Shown piece by piece: positions 11,301 through 23,250 of a DNA stretch of 64,000 bases. The position numbers and the translations under genes were made by a program. The DNA is taken from assembly GCA_947184155.2 (NCBI GenBank), contig CAMXCT020001676.1, positions 69,501-133,500 on the forward strand, given 5' to 3'. The stretch comes from Cladocopium goreaui. Its lineage: Eukaryota > Sar > Dinophyceae > Suessiales > Symbiodiniaceae. Below the pieces are notes generated by a model. It saw only the letters and a program-made list of their open reading frames with translations. It made no database searches and was not told the origin of the DNA. Position 1 is the stretch's first letter, and each line of letters opens with the position of its first letter.

Positions 11301-11537
11301 AGGCTTATTTGTTCTTGAAAGAACAAATTATTACCCATTTTCTATAATTCCAATCTTGCCATTTGCCAATCTGGGTAAATTTGTCATATGGTATGACCTA
11401 ATTTTACCTATTATAGTAATCATGAATTTCAAACATTCCATATCTGGGTACATGTACGCCTAATATTTACCTCATATTCTTCGTGAATTCTTTGGGGATT
11501 GGTCAAAATCTGTTACAATACGATGGTTGCGAAAACC

Positions 11538-11650
11538 GATAAACCACCAATTTGGGATGGTTGAAAGCCTATAAATAATGGGATGTCTACTATCTATCAA
11601 CCATCCTATAAAATAGGCTTTCAATCATCACAATTTGCTAATGGTTTACC
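11538..11650. mobile_element. Foldback element
   Basis: GATGGTTGAAAGCCTAT at the left is matched by ATAGGCTTTCAATCATC at the right around a short AT-rich loop. Confidence 0.6.
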
Positions 11651-11699
11651 ATCTATCAATCGATCAACCACCTTATAACCCTATAACGAACTGGTGCAG

Positions 11700-11790
11700 G
11701 ATTTCGCATCCACCGCTGAGGCGAAAGAGGCGGTGAAGATGGCGGCGCAGACGCAGAACATGACGCTTGGGCTTCGATGCGATCTGAATG
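11700..11790 (+). CDS. Unassigned exon (DFASTAEAKEAVKMAAQ)
   Basis: After the acceptor GTGCAG (11694-11699) the frame reads DFASTAEAKEAVKMAAQTQN then MTLGLRCDLN up to a GT donor at 11791. It is GC-rich against AT-rich flanks, Ala/Lys-rich and probably helical. It could belong to the tail of the upstream channel or to a separate plus-strand gene. I do not recognise a family. Confidence 0.6.
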
Positions 11791-11802
11791 GTGATCGGGG
11801 GA

Positions 11803-11966
11803 ATGATATATGAGCTATGGTCAATACTCATGGTTAATAACCATTAATAGGGGCTAGTCATCCAATGGTTCATAGGGATTTATAATAACCATTATAAGGA
11901 TCCTTATTATGGATGGGATGACTATCAACCATATAGTGAGTATTGACCATGGCTCATATCATATAT
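11803..11966. mobile_element. Foldback element
   Basis: GATATATGAGCTATGGTCAA at the left pairs with TTGACCATGGCTCATATC at the right. The arms extend inward through GGTTAATAACCATTA and AATAACCATTATAAGG. Confidence 0.7.
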
Positions 11967-12032
11967 ATATATAATATGGTTATATGGTTGTTTAAAATAC
12001 TACTGGCATCAAAGATCTGGGATGATATGATC

Positions 12033-12134
12033 TCGTTGGTGGTTTAGAACATTTTTTTTATATTTTTCCATACATTGGGAATAATCATCCCAACTGACGA
12101 ACTCATATTTTTTCAGACTGGTTGAAACCACCAG
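12033..12134. mobile_element. Family B element
   Basis: Left CTCGTTGGTGGTTTAGAACA; right GGTTGAAACCACCAG. The middle has GGGAATAATCATCCCAACTG. Confidence 0.8.
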
Positions 12135-13191
12135 TGATGTGTTTTTCTGTTTAAATTGGAATAGTTGGGATTTCCAGTGCTTTGAGTCAAGAGAAATAGG
12201 GGGACTTCCTTGGAAAGGCTTTATTTTTTCTGGGTCTCTTGCCCGAGGAGCTGATGAGCTGATCCATCGCCGGTCGCGCCATGCCTTGGGTCAATGTGGC
12301 TATGGATCAATAGCTATGTCGCATCACCAAAAAGGGGGATGGACATCCATAAATCCCAGCTATTTTGATGTGAGCATAAATGGGGTACAAGGTGACTTGA
12401 CCCATTCCCATGTTTCTGGGTGATTCCTCCACTTGAAATATGAAGCTTTCTCACAACTTGGGACCCGCAGAAGCACCAAAGCTAGTCATTTTCACCAAGA
12501 AATTCGATGGTTTGGGTGTGCCCAATTCAAAGAAACACAAAGCAATGCTTTGGGGATGCGTTCCCGCCAGCCACAACAAAACTTCCCTTGAAAGATCTTC
12601 CGAGAACCCAGGACCGGAACAGCCAACATTGACAATGGGGTTTGGATGTGTCTTTCGACGGTTTTCCCGTTGGAAATTGCAGTTCTTAAGGGTTTCATGT
12701 GCGTTTTTTCAGAGGCATGTTGCGAGGCTGTTTGCATGTTCGCCGTGCGCGGTCCCTGCAAGATATCCTACTGTTCGGGGGCCAGAGGATCTGTGAAATG
12801 CTGTAACATTTGACTGGCTGGATTAGTTGATAGTGTCACGTTTGTTATATCATATTATAATATGATGTAATATAATATGTAATATGTAGAAATCACCCTA
12901 GTATAAGACACGATAAAACAACGTGATGAACTATGGCTGAAGATGCTTTCGCAGATCCTCCGCAGTCCTGTCCTCTCGCCGTTCACGCCGTTCAAGACGG
13001 CCAGTGAATGACCTGGTTGAGTCCCAGGAATTGTCACGAATTGGGCATGTTGAAACAATGCTACTGGGCTTACCAAAAACACTGGTTGTTGGATGTTGTT
13101 GGATGTGTTTGGTAAATTGATGTAAATTATGTTTCCTTGGTGGTTTCATGTTTCTTTAAGTGTCTTCATTTTTAATATATATACCCTCTGG

Positions 13192-13290
13192 TAAACTAAC
13201 ATAGCTATTGAAGATTGCCATGTATAGTTTATTTACCCATAACCAATGGTGATTTTCCACAGTTATGTTACAGTTATGTTAGTTTACCAG
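13192..13290. mobile_element. Family A element, right end truncated
   Basis: The left end TACCCTCTGGTAAACTAACA is intact. The right end stops at AGTTTACCAG without GGGTA. Confidence 0.85.
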
Positions 13291-14032
13291 CCATATAATA
13301 TGATATGAATTGATATGATGCTTCCAACTTTGAATGGAATTTGAACGGTCTGTACGGCTTCCAAAGGTTTTATATGTAAACATTGCGGGTATTAATCTAC
13401 TTGAACGGTTGGTTAGCCGGGTCGGCTATGATTTTCCATTTTGTTCCTCCATCAAGGAATTAGCCCTACTTATATACAATATCATACATCATCACCAAAA
13501 TCCTTTTGAACGTTTTTGAATGTATAATATCATACATCATTACCAAAATCCTTTCGAACGTTTTTGAATGTATTCAAGACTGATTATCAATGCAAGAGCC
13601 AAAGGGGCCTCTTCTGAAGTTGATAGACTAATCAGCCCTAAAAGGTGCTGCATACAATTGACATCAATTGACAATCATGATCATTCTACACAAAACCAGG
13701 GCCAGGTGTGAAATGAGACGCACCGCCGCGGCGGCGCGAAAAAAAGGGCCGACTGGCGGAGAAGTTGCCGACTGACTTCAGTCACAGTGCTTGACCCTCT
13801 TTAAACGGGTCAAAGTGTATCAAAGTGTCATATTTTTATTGGATTAATGAATCTATAAATGATAAATCGATGGTTTCATGAAAGGTTAGATCCTGTGGCA
13901 ATTGTTGGTTGTGAAAATTCGACGTTTAGCATCGAACTAGCAATGCGTCAAGGGTCCGAACATGGTAGCAGACACCGATTCCAAAATGTTGATCCCAGAA
14001 TTTGTCAACCTAGACATGTCTTTAAAAGGATA

Positions 14033-14138
14033 CTGGTTGGTGGTTTGCAATATGTTTTATTTTTCCATATATTGGGAATTTAATCATCCCAACTGACGAA
14101 CTCATATTTTTCAGAGGGGTAGGTATACCACCAATCAG
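14033..14138. mobile_element. Family B element
   Basis: Left CTGGTTGGTGGTTTGCAATA; right GGTATACCACCAATCAG. Confidence 0.9.
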
Positions 14139-14303
14139 GATAGTAGATGTGTGTTGTGTTTAGTATGCCCCGAAAAGGACATCAGTTGTGCAGTGATGGT
14201 TCTTCCTGCCAGGCAAAGCTTGGCACTTTGGTTGTTTTTCCGCCGCTGGGCCATGGTGGAGATAGTTGTAAGTTTTTTTTTGGAAAATCTATGTCCAGAC
14301 AGA

Positions 14304-14409
14304 GCCCTCTGGTAAACAAACAAAAAGCTATGGAAAATGGCCCATTTATAGATGGTTTACCTATTAAACATGGTGATTTTCTATAGCTATGTGAAATTAC
14401 CAGAGGGTA
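14304..14409. mobile_element. Family A element
   Basis: Left GCCCTCTGGTAAACAAACAA; right AAATTACCAGAGGGTAA. Confidence 0.88.
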
Positions 14410-15518
14410 ATACTTTTGTACATGACAGCTACAGAGATCATTCCACTAAGTTTCACGTCTTCGATGTTTGTTGATGGCTTCTCATGCAAATACGCGTTCT
14501 GCGCTTGTCCAGAAGAGAGTCCCCAACTGAGAAAACTCAGATTCGTTCCTCCGGCAACCATTTGCACCATTCTTTGACCAGCAAGTTTACGGTTTTGTCA
14601 TGTTTTGTCCCTGTTTCATACATAAAGCCATCCTTCACTGAGAGCAAAAGTTTGTTCAAAGAACTGTTTTGTTTGATGTTTATCTCTTTCCCAGAAGTGC
14701 AAATCCTATATCAAAAGCTGTGGGTGAAGCTGTGAAACTGTCGTCATCAACATATGGCGATGGTTCAAATTTGGGACAGAAATGGAATGTGTTCGACGGA
14801 AATTGACTGAAATCGTTTGGAATCTGGATGGATTGTAGCCCTAGATTCTTAGCCTTGGGATTTTTCATGGCAAAAACCATTTGTCCAACTGAAAACCCTT
14901 GGAGATCAAACCATCAAGTCACTGCTGTCCTAATCCACTCTGAGTTTCCGTTTGGTGAAATCATGTACCACCACTTGGGCATGTCCTACCCAGCTGCAGG
15001 CAAACCCTTGTGCCGATATGTGGTCAGAATATCTTAGAATAGCCATGACATTGTTGGTGTGACATAGATTTTCACTTGAAGAATCAGTGCTTCACAACAT
15101 TTCACAAGCATCGACCACTGCTTAAAAGTGGATGTGTCTCCACATTGAACCCAATGAAATCTATAGGTAATAAAGCAGCAAATATATATATATACACACA
15201 TAGAACCATCATTATAGTTTATGATTAACTATTCAACCAGTACATACATATCTGTTCCACTAGTGATAATCATAATTGATATGTCATTATTTATATAGTT
15301 ATACCGATCCATATTGTATCAATATACACTGTATATAATAATCGGTTGACCATGTCCGTTGATCCACAATTAAACATCTATAAATAACTTTACTCTGCTA
15401 TTGGTTCTAACAATCGTAAATATAATCAATAGGCCAATAGTACTCCATAATAGATAACTACATTCGCATGACATTTGTTTAACCTGTGTTTAACATTTGT
15501 ATAACATTCGTATAACAT

Positions 15519-15624
15519 CTGGTTGGTGGTTTGGAACATTTTTTATTTTTCCATATTTGGGGAATTTCATGATCCCAACTGACGAACTCATATTTTTCAG
15601 AGGGGTGGCTCATCCACCAACCAG
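15519..15624. mobile_element. Family B element
   Basis: Left CTGGTTGGTGGTTTGGAACA; right TCATCCACCAACCAG. Confidence 0.9.
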
Positions 15625-15816
15625 TTATGATGGTGATATCCCAGTGATATAAACTACTGTTAGCTAACTACTAGTGGTTACCACCTATACTAACCATTAT
15701 TTGTATAACATTCGCATAACATTATTTGTCGATGATGTACTGACCCACAAAGACTTACGACCCTTGTGAGGTGACCTGTGCCCAGAAGGACGCGAAGATA
15801 CCCCTTTCCAACCGAG

Positions 15817-15870
15817 GTTTTCCGCTCGGGGCTGGGTGTTTCGGGAGGGCAGGCGCCGCAGGCGCCTGCC
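15817..15870 (+). CDS. Unassigned exon candidate (VFRSGLGVSGGQAPQAPA)
   Basis: After ACCGAG the frame reads VFRSGLGVSGGQAPQAPA, a GC-rich block in AT-rich flanks. An Ala/Pro/Gly-rich linker is likely. The donor is unclear (several GC options). Confidence 0.35.
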
Positions 15871-15934
15871 ATCACTTCTTAGCCTTGTAAATGGAAACAG
15901 AAATCATCACCCTCCAAAAAAAGTGACGAACTTT

Positions 15935-16024
15935 CCCATAGGATCCATGTATGGTATATATGCTAACATTGGGGGTATATTGATGGTAAATGTTACCATA
16001 TATAGCATACATGGATCCTATGGG
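15935..16024. mobile_element. Family F inverted-repeat element
   Basis: CCCATAGGATCCATGTATGG at the left and its inverted form CATACATGGATCCTATGGG at the right, with arms pairing through TATATGCTAACATT. Confidence 0.9.
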
Positions 16025-16531
16025 TTTTGGAGATGATTTGATGGTTGTTGTTTTGTGTTTTCTGATTCGGGAGTCTTGGATTGGTGCTCTTCCCCGATGC
16101 AATCCCACAAGAAAGAACCAGATGTAAAATACACATAAACAAAATAAACATGAACACACGCATTACTATGGGTGTGAAAACTGACGGTCATAGAATTAGC
16201 ACAATTTGGAAATCGTTTTTGGATGAAATATCAGAAAGGAATCCGGGGACATAACAAATCCCTCCATCGTAGTATTGGATACCTCCCAAAAACCCTGATG
16301 GAATGCTTTGGATCTTCTGTAATTATGTTTTTTTTGTGCTGCAATAGAGGGGGAATTGACTATTGACTATTGGAAGTTAAATTGGAAGTGATGACCGTTT
16401 CATTCTTGGATGTGTAGTTACAAAGTGTATTGTAAGTTGATCATCTAATAAATCTAATACCCCAATTCTACAGTTCTACATGGAATCTCCCGACAGATAT
16501 ATCTAATATATACGGATACGGGTGAAGAAAA

Positions 16532-16639
16532 TACAATCTGGTAAACTAACATAGCTGTGGAAAATTACAATTTTTAGTGGGTAAATCAACTATTTCGACT
16601 GGGCCATGTTCAATAGCTACGTGAAATTACCAGAGGGTA
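16532..16639. mobile_element. Family A element
   Basis: Left TACAATCTGGTAAACTAACA; right GAAATTACCAGAGGGTAA. Confidence 0.88.
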
Positions 16640-16695
16640 ACGCTTGTTAGCCACTTCCCAGTCCTGGGTCCCCAAAAACTCCCGTGCTTTTGCAG

Positions 16696-16778
16696 TGGCG
16701 AGGCTACACTGTCAAGCTACAAAACCTGGGCAGCGGCTTCTGTGGACGGACGGAGGACGGCAGCGCTGGCGCCAGCAA
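16696..16778 (+). CDS. Unassigned exon (WRGYTVKLQNLGSGFC)
   Basis: After the acceptor TTGCAG the frame reads WRGYTVKLQNLGSGFCGRTE then DGSAGAS, up to a GT donor at 16779. Composition is markedly GC-richer than the flanks. The family is not recognised. Confidence 0.5.
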
Positions 16779-17301
16779 GTCATGGGGCATACCTCAGTGG
16801 TCACCGTTGTTTCAATAATCCCCTAATGTGGGTAAAACAATGTCATGTTTACCATCCCCAAGGAAAATCACAAATTTGATAGGTGGTATAAACTTACTTA
16901 CCATTCCCAGGAAAATGGGCGGTTAAGATACTGGCATTGTTTTAACCACATAAAAATCATATTTTGTGGTGTGTTCTTGTATGGGGATGTCTTAAGTCAT
17001 GGTGGATCCCAAAAAAAACATGGTTGTTTAAATGGGTGATGGTCATCCATTTCGATGATTTCACGGATCAAAGGCACATCTACACCCAGTGCTTGGATCA
17101 AATATGTTCAAATGATCAACCATTGTGCATTTTGAGATGTCCAGAGGAATGTTGATAGAAAACGCAAACACAAACCGGACAGATTTGCTTGGCATACAAG
17201 TAGGTATGATGTCCTCTAAATGTGAGGAATGAATGTTTCGTGGTTTCCCAATCAGAGATCTCGTTCAGGCTTTCCTTTTTTGGCTGAACATGATGCAATT
17301 A

Positions 17302-17409
17302 CTGGTTGGTGGTTTGGAACATGAATTGTATTTCTCCATATATTGGGAATGTCATCATCCCAACTGACGAACTCATATTTTTCAGAGGGGTAGGTATACC
17401 ACCAGCCAG
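17302..17409. mobile_element. Family B element
   Basis: Left CTGGTTGGTGGTTTGGAACA; right GGTATACCACCAGCCAG. Confidence 0.9.
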
Positions 17410-18442
17410 ATTACCGTTTCAATCCTTTTCATATAGTTTGCTTACCGCCATATTCAACTCCAAAATGGTGAAAACCATCTAAAACTAGATCATTTTTTCA
17501 GGCTCACACATTCACAGATCCCCATTCCCTCTCCAACAAAATTCTCCTTATTAAGTAATATATGCCCAGTATATGCCCAGTATATCCCAGCATATCCTAT
17601 AACCCAGCCATTTTCAAGAACCACCCCATATATTCCCTTCACGTCCATTGGTTTCACACGCGCAGGTAACCATAACCATGATCCAATCTTGGTCTGGCTC
17701 ATCAAAAAAAAGTATAAACCACGAATGAACCATTTTTCACCATTATATGCCATGCCAACATGATTATGAATGATATATATACATATGCGTAAACCATTCC
17801 ATACAATGTATATATGACATAGATGCTGTTCATACATTAATAATGTTTAGTTACAACCATGATCACACAGAAACCATTATTAATAATGTCTGTTGATCCC
17901 AATGATTGTTCTACCCCATCATGATCAATGACAGTCAATGAACTGAACCAAAATCATTAGATCATATTGAATCACCATTACTATCCATTGAATCACCATA
18001 ATAATCACCATTTCAACACATAAGCCATTGAAATTCAAAGCATGACTGCAGGATTATAACCACTACTCGTATGAACAACTATTGTTTAAATCTATTAACC
18101 CTTATAAGCGATGAGGTTGAACCAATACAAAGAAATTCACATATCGACTCTTGACTATTATATATAAACCACTATAGTGAACCTTTTGACCACTATCAAC
18201 CACTATATGAACCATAACCACAATGATTCTAACCCATGATCGATATTGGTGCTAAACCCATTATTGATAGTGGTGCTAAACCCTGATAACCAACATATTA
18301 TAACCATAACCACATTCCAACCACTTAGACAATATAACTACCATATTAACAAGTATACTAAACATATGATGAATTCTTCACATATTATAACCATATTAAC
18401 CACTATCAACCACGATTATTATCTGTTCACCCATAATTTCAG
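17410..18442. other. AT-rich stretch with degenerate short repeats
   Basis: From about 17900 to 18420 the sequence repeats short words such as AACCACTAT, ATCAACCACTAT and CATATTATAACC in loose tandem. I see no coding signal. Confidence 0.6.
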
Positions 18443-18549
18443 CCATGACTTTAGCGAGGATCAAATTTTGGTTGCGGCGGAGCCGGCATCCAACAGCAGC
18501 GCCATGTCCATCTGGGTGCGTTGCGCCGCCTTCGCCGAGGCACCGAAGC
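18443..18549 (+). CDS. Unassigned exon (HDFSEDQILVAAEPASN)
   Basis: After the acceptor TTTCAG the frame reads HDFSEDQILVAAEPASNSSA then MSIWVRCAAFAEAPK, up to a GT donor at 18550. The minus strand also has an open frame (ASAKAAQRTQMDMALLLDAG) but no AG acceptor there, so plus is preferred. The family is unknown. Confidence 0.45.
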
Positions 18550-19221
18550 GTGAATTTTTTGGGGAATATGAAATCCCCATGGAACATGAGGAGTTCCATT
18601 GTTTTTTTCATGGATTTTTTGCACACAAATCCTGATTTCTATGGAATGTTGATGGGATTTCATGGAAACTCAGGGGAAATTCTATTGAGATTTGAGGTTA
18701 TCTTTTTTTCGGTTTGTTAACTCATCTTGCTATAGTTGAAACCAGAAATCCTGGTTGGCCTACTTCGCGCAGCTAACGAACTGGGGCACAACTGTTTCCT
18801 AATGTTGTTGAATTTGGATAATTTGGGAAAAACTGCTGAACTTAGGGTTAATGTATAATTATAATTAAGGATATTTTGTTGATGAACATAGGGGGCAGAA
18901 TGTGTGTTAGGAATGTTGGCTATATCCCAAGAATACGTGGGTTATACCTCAAACATGCGGAATTCTTGGATGTGGGTTTGTTGGTGAGCAAAGAAAAATA
19001 TGTTCTATAGTATATCTAATTATCTAATTCCATTATACTAGTTGGTTCATAAATATCACCTAATATGGGTTTCAACCATCCCCCAATCAACCAGGTAGTA
19101 TAACTGTAGAACCCACTCTAATATACTAAAATCAACCAACCATTGACTAGCCGCTAGTAGCCGTCATCCATCACTATCATGTTTATCCCCATATGATAGC
19201 CCATATGATAGCTCATATGTT

Positions 19222-19328
19222 TACCCTCTGGTTATGTCAAAATAGCTATTGAAAATGGCCATAGACATAGTGGATTTACCCATGAAACATGGTGGTTTTC
19301 CACAGCTATGTTAGTTTACCAGAGGGTA
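19222..19328. mobile_element. Family A element
   Basis: Left TACCCTCTGGTTATGTCAAA; right AGTTTACCAGAGGGTAA. The terminal core is shared but the inner left arm differs, as in the copy at 24619. Confidence 0.88.
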
Positions 19329-19341
19329 ACTTTTAGATATA

Positions 19342-19440
19342 AATTGGTTTATAAACCTCATGAACTATAGATATAACACCTATAAACCATAGTTATTGGA
19401 GTTATAAACCAACTTAGCTATCTTGGGGGCACCACCTTGT
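19342..19440. mobile_element. Family C element, right part
   Basis: TTATAAACCAACTTAGCTAT followed by CTTGGGGGCACCACCTTGTA. The left terminus is missing. It directly abuts the family A copy ending at 19328. Confidence 0.75.
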
Positions 19441-19473
19441 ATGTTCAATGGTTAAATCCCATTTGTTTTTCAG

Positions 19474-19580
19474 GTTTGAATCACCATGAAGTAACCGCTT
19501 TGCGCCCCAGCCTCCACCAGACTCCAGGTGTGCGGCGAGTCCAACTCCGAGTTGCCCCTCGGAGCGGGTTTCGAAGAGCT
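19474..19580 (+). CDS. Unassigned exon candidate (EVTALRPSLHQTPGVRRV)
   Basis: After the acceptor TTTTCAG an open frame reads LNHHEVTALRPSLHQTPGVR then RVQLRVAPRSGFRRAFSK. It is GC-rich compared with the flanks. The true 3' end is not clear. Confidence 0.4.
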
Positions 19581-19593
19581 TTCAGTAAATGAT

Positions 19594-19880
19594 CTGGTTG
19601 GTGGTTGGGGGCCACATAACTAACATAACTACAATAACTATGGTTTATGATATTTATATATATTTATTCATGGGATTTAATCATGAGTTCATGGATTTAA
19701 TGGGATTTAATCATGATTTTCATGGTGATTTACCATTAATGGTTGATTTACCTATGAGTTTATCTGGTTGGTGGTGACTGGAACCATGGAATTTTATGAC
19801 ATTCAGTTGGTAATCGGTAATGTCATCATCCCAACTGACGAACTCATATTTTTCAGAGGGGTAGGTGTACCACCAAGCAG
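19594..19880. mobile_element. Family B element(s), nested or partly duplicated
   Basis: There are two left ends (CTGGTTGGTGGT at 19594 and 19764) but one right end (GTGTACCACCAAGCAG at 19880). The inner 117 bp is a normal-length copy. Confidence 0.65.
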
Positions 19881-20575
19881 TGATGGCCAGGATTGGAATC
19901 ATCCACAAGAATTGCAATAAAACATTGACATATTTCTCAAGAATTCAAAGGACTTGCCAATGAACGGGGTACAGTCAGTATAGTCATGAAGCGCGGTTAA
20001 TAATGATATGCCGGTGAGATATTTGCTGCCATCAACAACATACAATAACTAATGCTATTGGGTATCAACAACCGCGATGTTGATGTTAACCATAGGGGAT
20101 TCCTGTTGTTTTGGGGTAAAAGTGGGGAAGCCCAGGGAAGTCTAGCAGCGGTGTAGTTGTTTGCCATCAAACGTCAGGTACCCACAATCGGCATCTGGGG
20201 GCCTGCTTGGTTGCATGTATCAAGCATGAACTGTGGGTTTGATGTCTGATTTGTATGGATATATCTCCACTAATTGGCCCGGTATATATGTAATGTAAAG
20301 ATATATATATAAGTGTAAAATAAAAGTTCATAAGGGCGAATGTGATCAGCCAAATTGGTATTTCAAGGGAATGAGGACCTCTTCAATACACCAGAATCCT
20401 CTTGGATTTTTTGGACAAGCACCTACTGTAGGGTCCTTAAGTTTGTGAAAACCTTCACCCGTGTGAGTACAGTATACCATGGGTGATCTTGTTATGATGT
20501 CTGGATTTCTGGTGGTTATCAACCATTGTTGCTACGCAAACCCTGCAACAAACCCAAATGGATACAGAGAACATC

Positions 20576-20675
20576 ACAGTTATGGCCCTTTACCAGTTAT
20601 AAGTACTTATAACCCCATTTATAGAATGTTTAATCCCATGTATAACTAGTTATAACTAGTTAATGGCCATAACTG
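20576..20675. mobile_element. Family D inverted-repeat element
   Basis: ACAGTTATGGCCCTTTACCA at the left and TTAATGGCCATAACTG at the right. The core has AGTACTTATAACCCCATTTA. Confidence 0.88.
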
Positions 20676-20769
20676 CATGAACATCCACCTGAAATTGCTC
20701 ATGTCCGGTTTTTTGGGTATGCCTTGTGAAATCGGATGTCCCACCTCGTTTTCAACGAACCTCCGGCAG

Positions 20770-20843
20770 TGGAGAATTTTCTCCACCGCTTGCGGATGGT
20801 TATCTTCTCGTCTCCCAGGGACGTGGAACAGATCTTCTTGCTG
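20770..20843 (+). CDS. Unassigned membrane-protein exon, first half of helix
   Basis: After CGGCAG the frame reads VENFLHRLRMVIFSSPRDVE then QIFLL, up to a GT donor at 20844. It ends in phase 0 and joins in frame to 22477-22520, giving a continuous hydrophobic run QIFLL-VATLVVIVTGILML, a credible transmembrane helix split by an intron. Confidence 0.5.
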
Positions 20844-20936
20844 GTGCTGATTTGTGTCGGAACACCTGGCAGAGAATGACCATCAAGCCTTGAGATTTCT
20901 GAATGGTGGTACAGAAATATGTTGTTTTTTTGGTTT

Positions 20937-21041
20937 TACCCTCTGGTAAACTAACATAACTATAGACAATCACCATTTTTTATGGGTAAATCAACTATAA
21001 ATGGCCATTTTCAATAGCTATTTTGACATAACCAGAGGGTA
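20937..21041. mobile_element. Family A element
   Basis: Left TACCCTCTGGTAAACTAACA; right GACATAACCAGAGGGTA. Confidence 0.9.
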
Positions 21042-21273
21042 GATTTTGGGAGATTTCAGGTCATTTGCTGCACGCAAAAATACATACCATCCATGTGACC
21101 CATGTGAGTTTGTTGATGCCCGTCTCCAGTGTCGCATCATTCAGGGTTTCGAAAACTGGCTGTCCATCATGTTGGATAATTTGTGTTTTGGCAGATGTTT
21201 TGGGACTTTGGGGCATCTGGAAGTCGGCCATTGATTAATTATCAATATCAATTCTTGGATATTCTTGGTTCAT

Positions 21274-21475
21274 ACAGTTATGGCCATGTATCAGTTATAA
21301 GTACTTATAACCCCATTTATAGAATGTATTTCATCCCATTGAAATAACCATTTGTAATCATCATTAATCACTATTAGCCACTGTTAACCAGTATTAAGCA
21401 CTATTCATCACCATTCATCACCATTAATAACGAGTTATTTTAGCAGTTATAACTGGTAGCCATGGCCATAACTGT
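21274..21475. mobile_element. Family D element, long subtype
   Basis: ACAGTTATGGCCATGTATCA at the left and CATGGCCATAACTGT at the right. An extra 90 bp of CATCACCATTCATCACCATT-like sequence matches the inverted copy at 2569-2800. Confidence 0.85.
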
Positions 21476-21610
21476 AGTTGCGATTCGTTGCGATTCCTCA
21501 GAGAGCTTCAAGGGCTGCTGTTGCTGCTGATCTTTTCCAGAACGGTGGTGGGACCGAAATGTGCCGAATCGCGGTGCCGAATATGTGTTACATAGCTGAT
21601 CTGAGGGCCT

Positions 21611-21721
21611 TGGAACATAACATAACTATAGAAAATCACCATTTTTTTATGGGAAAATCAACAGTAAATCAACTATCAATGGGCCATTTTCAATAGCTAT
21701 GTTAGTCATTACCAGAGGGTA
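21611..21721. mobile_element. Family A element, left end truncated
   Basis: It starts at TGGAACATAACATAAC, so CTCTGGTAAAC is lost. The right end CATTACCAGAGGGTA is intact. Confidence 0.8.
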
Positions 21722-22299
21722 TCATTGATGTGACCTCCATCTTAACTGCTCATGCCTTCCCTACAGTAAGCCCTGAAGGGCACTACCAAGAGATCACTTG
21801 AGCTGAAAGTTATGAGTTGGGCCACTTGTCGGTGACGAACATTCAGGGCCATTCTGAAGGTTTTGCAGCAGCACTATAAGGGATTATAAGGGAATTATAG
21901 AGGATTATTATGAATTATTGGCTCTAGAGAAATTCGTTATTTAACTGACTTGCCCCAGCCAGCAGATAATGAGTGTCAAACACCCAAGAGTGTTGAGACT
22001 GCTTTCTATGAGAATTGATGATATTTGCACATCACACATGATACGAACGTCACGTCGTCACGTGACATGCCACAAGATCCACAAGAACCTCACCAAATCA
22101 CCGATGATGTTTAGGCTTTTTCGGTGCCAAACATCATCATTTCCCGCAAGTAAAGAAATAGTAAACTCATAGTTTGCTACTATAGATATATATGTATATA
22201 TGTATAGATGGCCCGTAAATTCCATGTTTTCACGGACATGGTGATGTCCCGCAAACTGTCCACCTTTCCCTGCTACAAACACTGGTTTAGAAAGCAGTT

Positions 22300-22385
22300 T
22301 ACGCAGTAAATTTCTCGTACACTACTTACGAAGCGTAAGTGCTTAACATTACTGTAACTTGAGAAATATCTGCAGTAAATATCCT
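22300..22385. mobile_element. Short foldback
   Basis: ACGCAGTAAATTTCTC at the left pairs imperfectly with GAGAAATATCTGCAGT at the right, around a CTTACGAAGCGTAAG stem. Confidence 0.4.
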
Positions 22386-22476
22386 ATACATCCGTGGAAA
22401 TGGTCCAGTGGTTAACCATAGTTCTCAAGTTGCACCTGTCGCCATAGAAATCTGGGACAAGCTAATTACAACCGAG

Positions 22477-22520
22477 GTCGCGACGTTGGTGGTCATCGTG
22501 ACCGGCATCTTGATGCTCAA
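22477..22520 (+). CDS. Unassigned membrane-protein exon, second half of helix
   Basis: After ACCGAG the frame reads VATLVVIVTGILML plus two bases of a Lys codon, with a GT donor at 22521. It is hydrophobic throughout and GC-rich. It pairs with the exon at 20770. The protein family is unknown. Confidence 0.5.
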
Positions 22521-22605
22521 GTACCCTGGCCGGGACTGAAACTGAAACAAGGACCGGTGATGTAACACGGCGGAAAATCACCATGTTTCGTAAATATGGT
22601 TGTTT

Positions 22606-22698
22606 CCTAAATTAGGGGTACCCCCAAATCATCCATTTTTTATTGGATTTTCTATGAAATAAACCCATCTATTTTGGGGTACCCCCATTTTAGGACGC
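22606..22698. mobile_element. Short foldback
   Basis: CCTAAATTAGGGGTACCCCC at the left and TGGGGTACCCCCATTTTAGG at the right form inverted ends about 90 bp apart. Confidence 0.6.
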
Positions 22699-23148
22699 CT
22701 CCATGTAGGTGAATGGAGGTCTGTTCCTCTCCCTGGGAAATACTGATGTAACATCTGGAGAAACCAACCATATGGCTCAGCAATCGACGGAACAAACAGT
22801 TCGTTGACAAATATTCCCTGTCTAGGGTTCCAATTCCCACAGATTTATTCCAGAAGCCATTGTCATCATCATTTTGTCCCATTGTTTTGTAGCTATTTCA
22901 AGACTTGTACTGTAAGAAGATTTTGAAGCATGTCCCCATCTGAGATAGTGACGATACATGATTTTGATGCATGTACTGTGTAACACATTGTGTTTTTTTT
23001 ATATAGTATAATCTAGCTACGTTCAGGCTACGTTCAAAATCAATGTTCTTGTTTTGACCATGAAACCATGAGCCCAGCAGAGATAGACACAGCACATTGC
23101 ATACCAACTATACATTGATTAACAACTCTATACTACTAGATACTACTA

Positions 23149-23250
23149 GCTGGTTGATGGTTTGAGAGAGTGTATCTTTTATTTTCCATCCCGCAATGAT
23201 GCAGCCCGCTGGGGAGCATGTGTTCCATGGGCAACTACCAACTATTTTGT
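23149..23250. mobile_element. Family B left-end remnant
   Basis: CTGGTTGATGGTTTGAGAGA with TTATTTTCCAT following. No right end is recognised. Confidence 0.4.

Larger units (their letters stand above)
8370..11699. other. Stretch without a confident gene
   Basis: AT-rich, intron-like DNA. It holds elements at 9008, 9539, 9805 and 10830 and one weak plus-strand exon candidate near 10188-10235 (LTRCRADIAAFTRTL or SRDVERISQLSQ, depending on frame). I see no other coding support. Confidence 0.5.
11791..15816. other. Stretch without a confident gene
   Basis: It holds elements of families A and B (12033, 13192, 14033, 14304, 15519). GC-richer islets at 12235-12300, 12711-12790, 12953-13020 and 13705-13770 could be exons, but frame and strand are undecided. 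The remainder is AT-rich and looks intronic. Confidence 0.5.
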
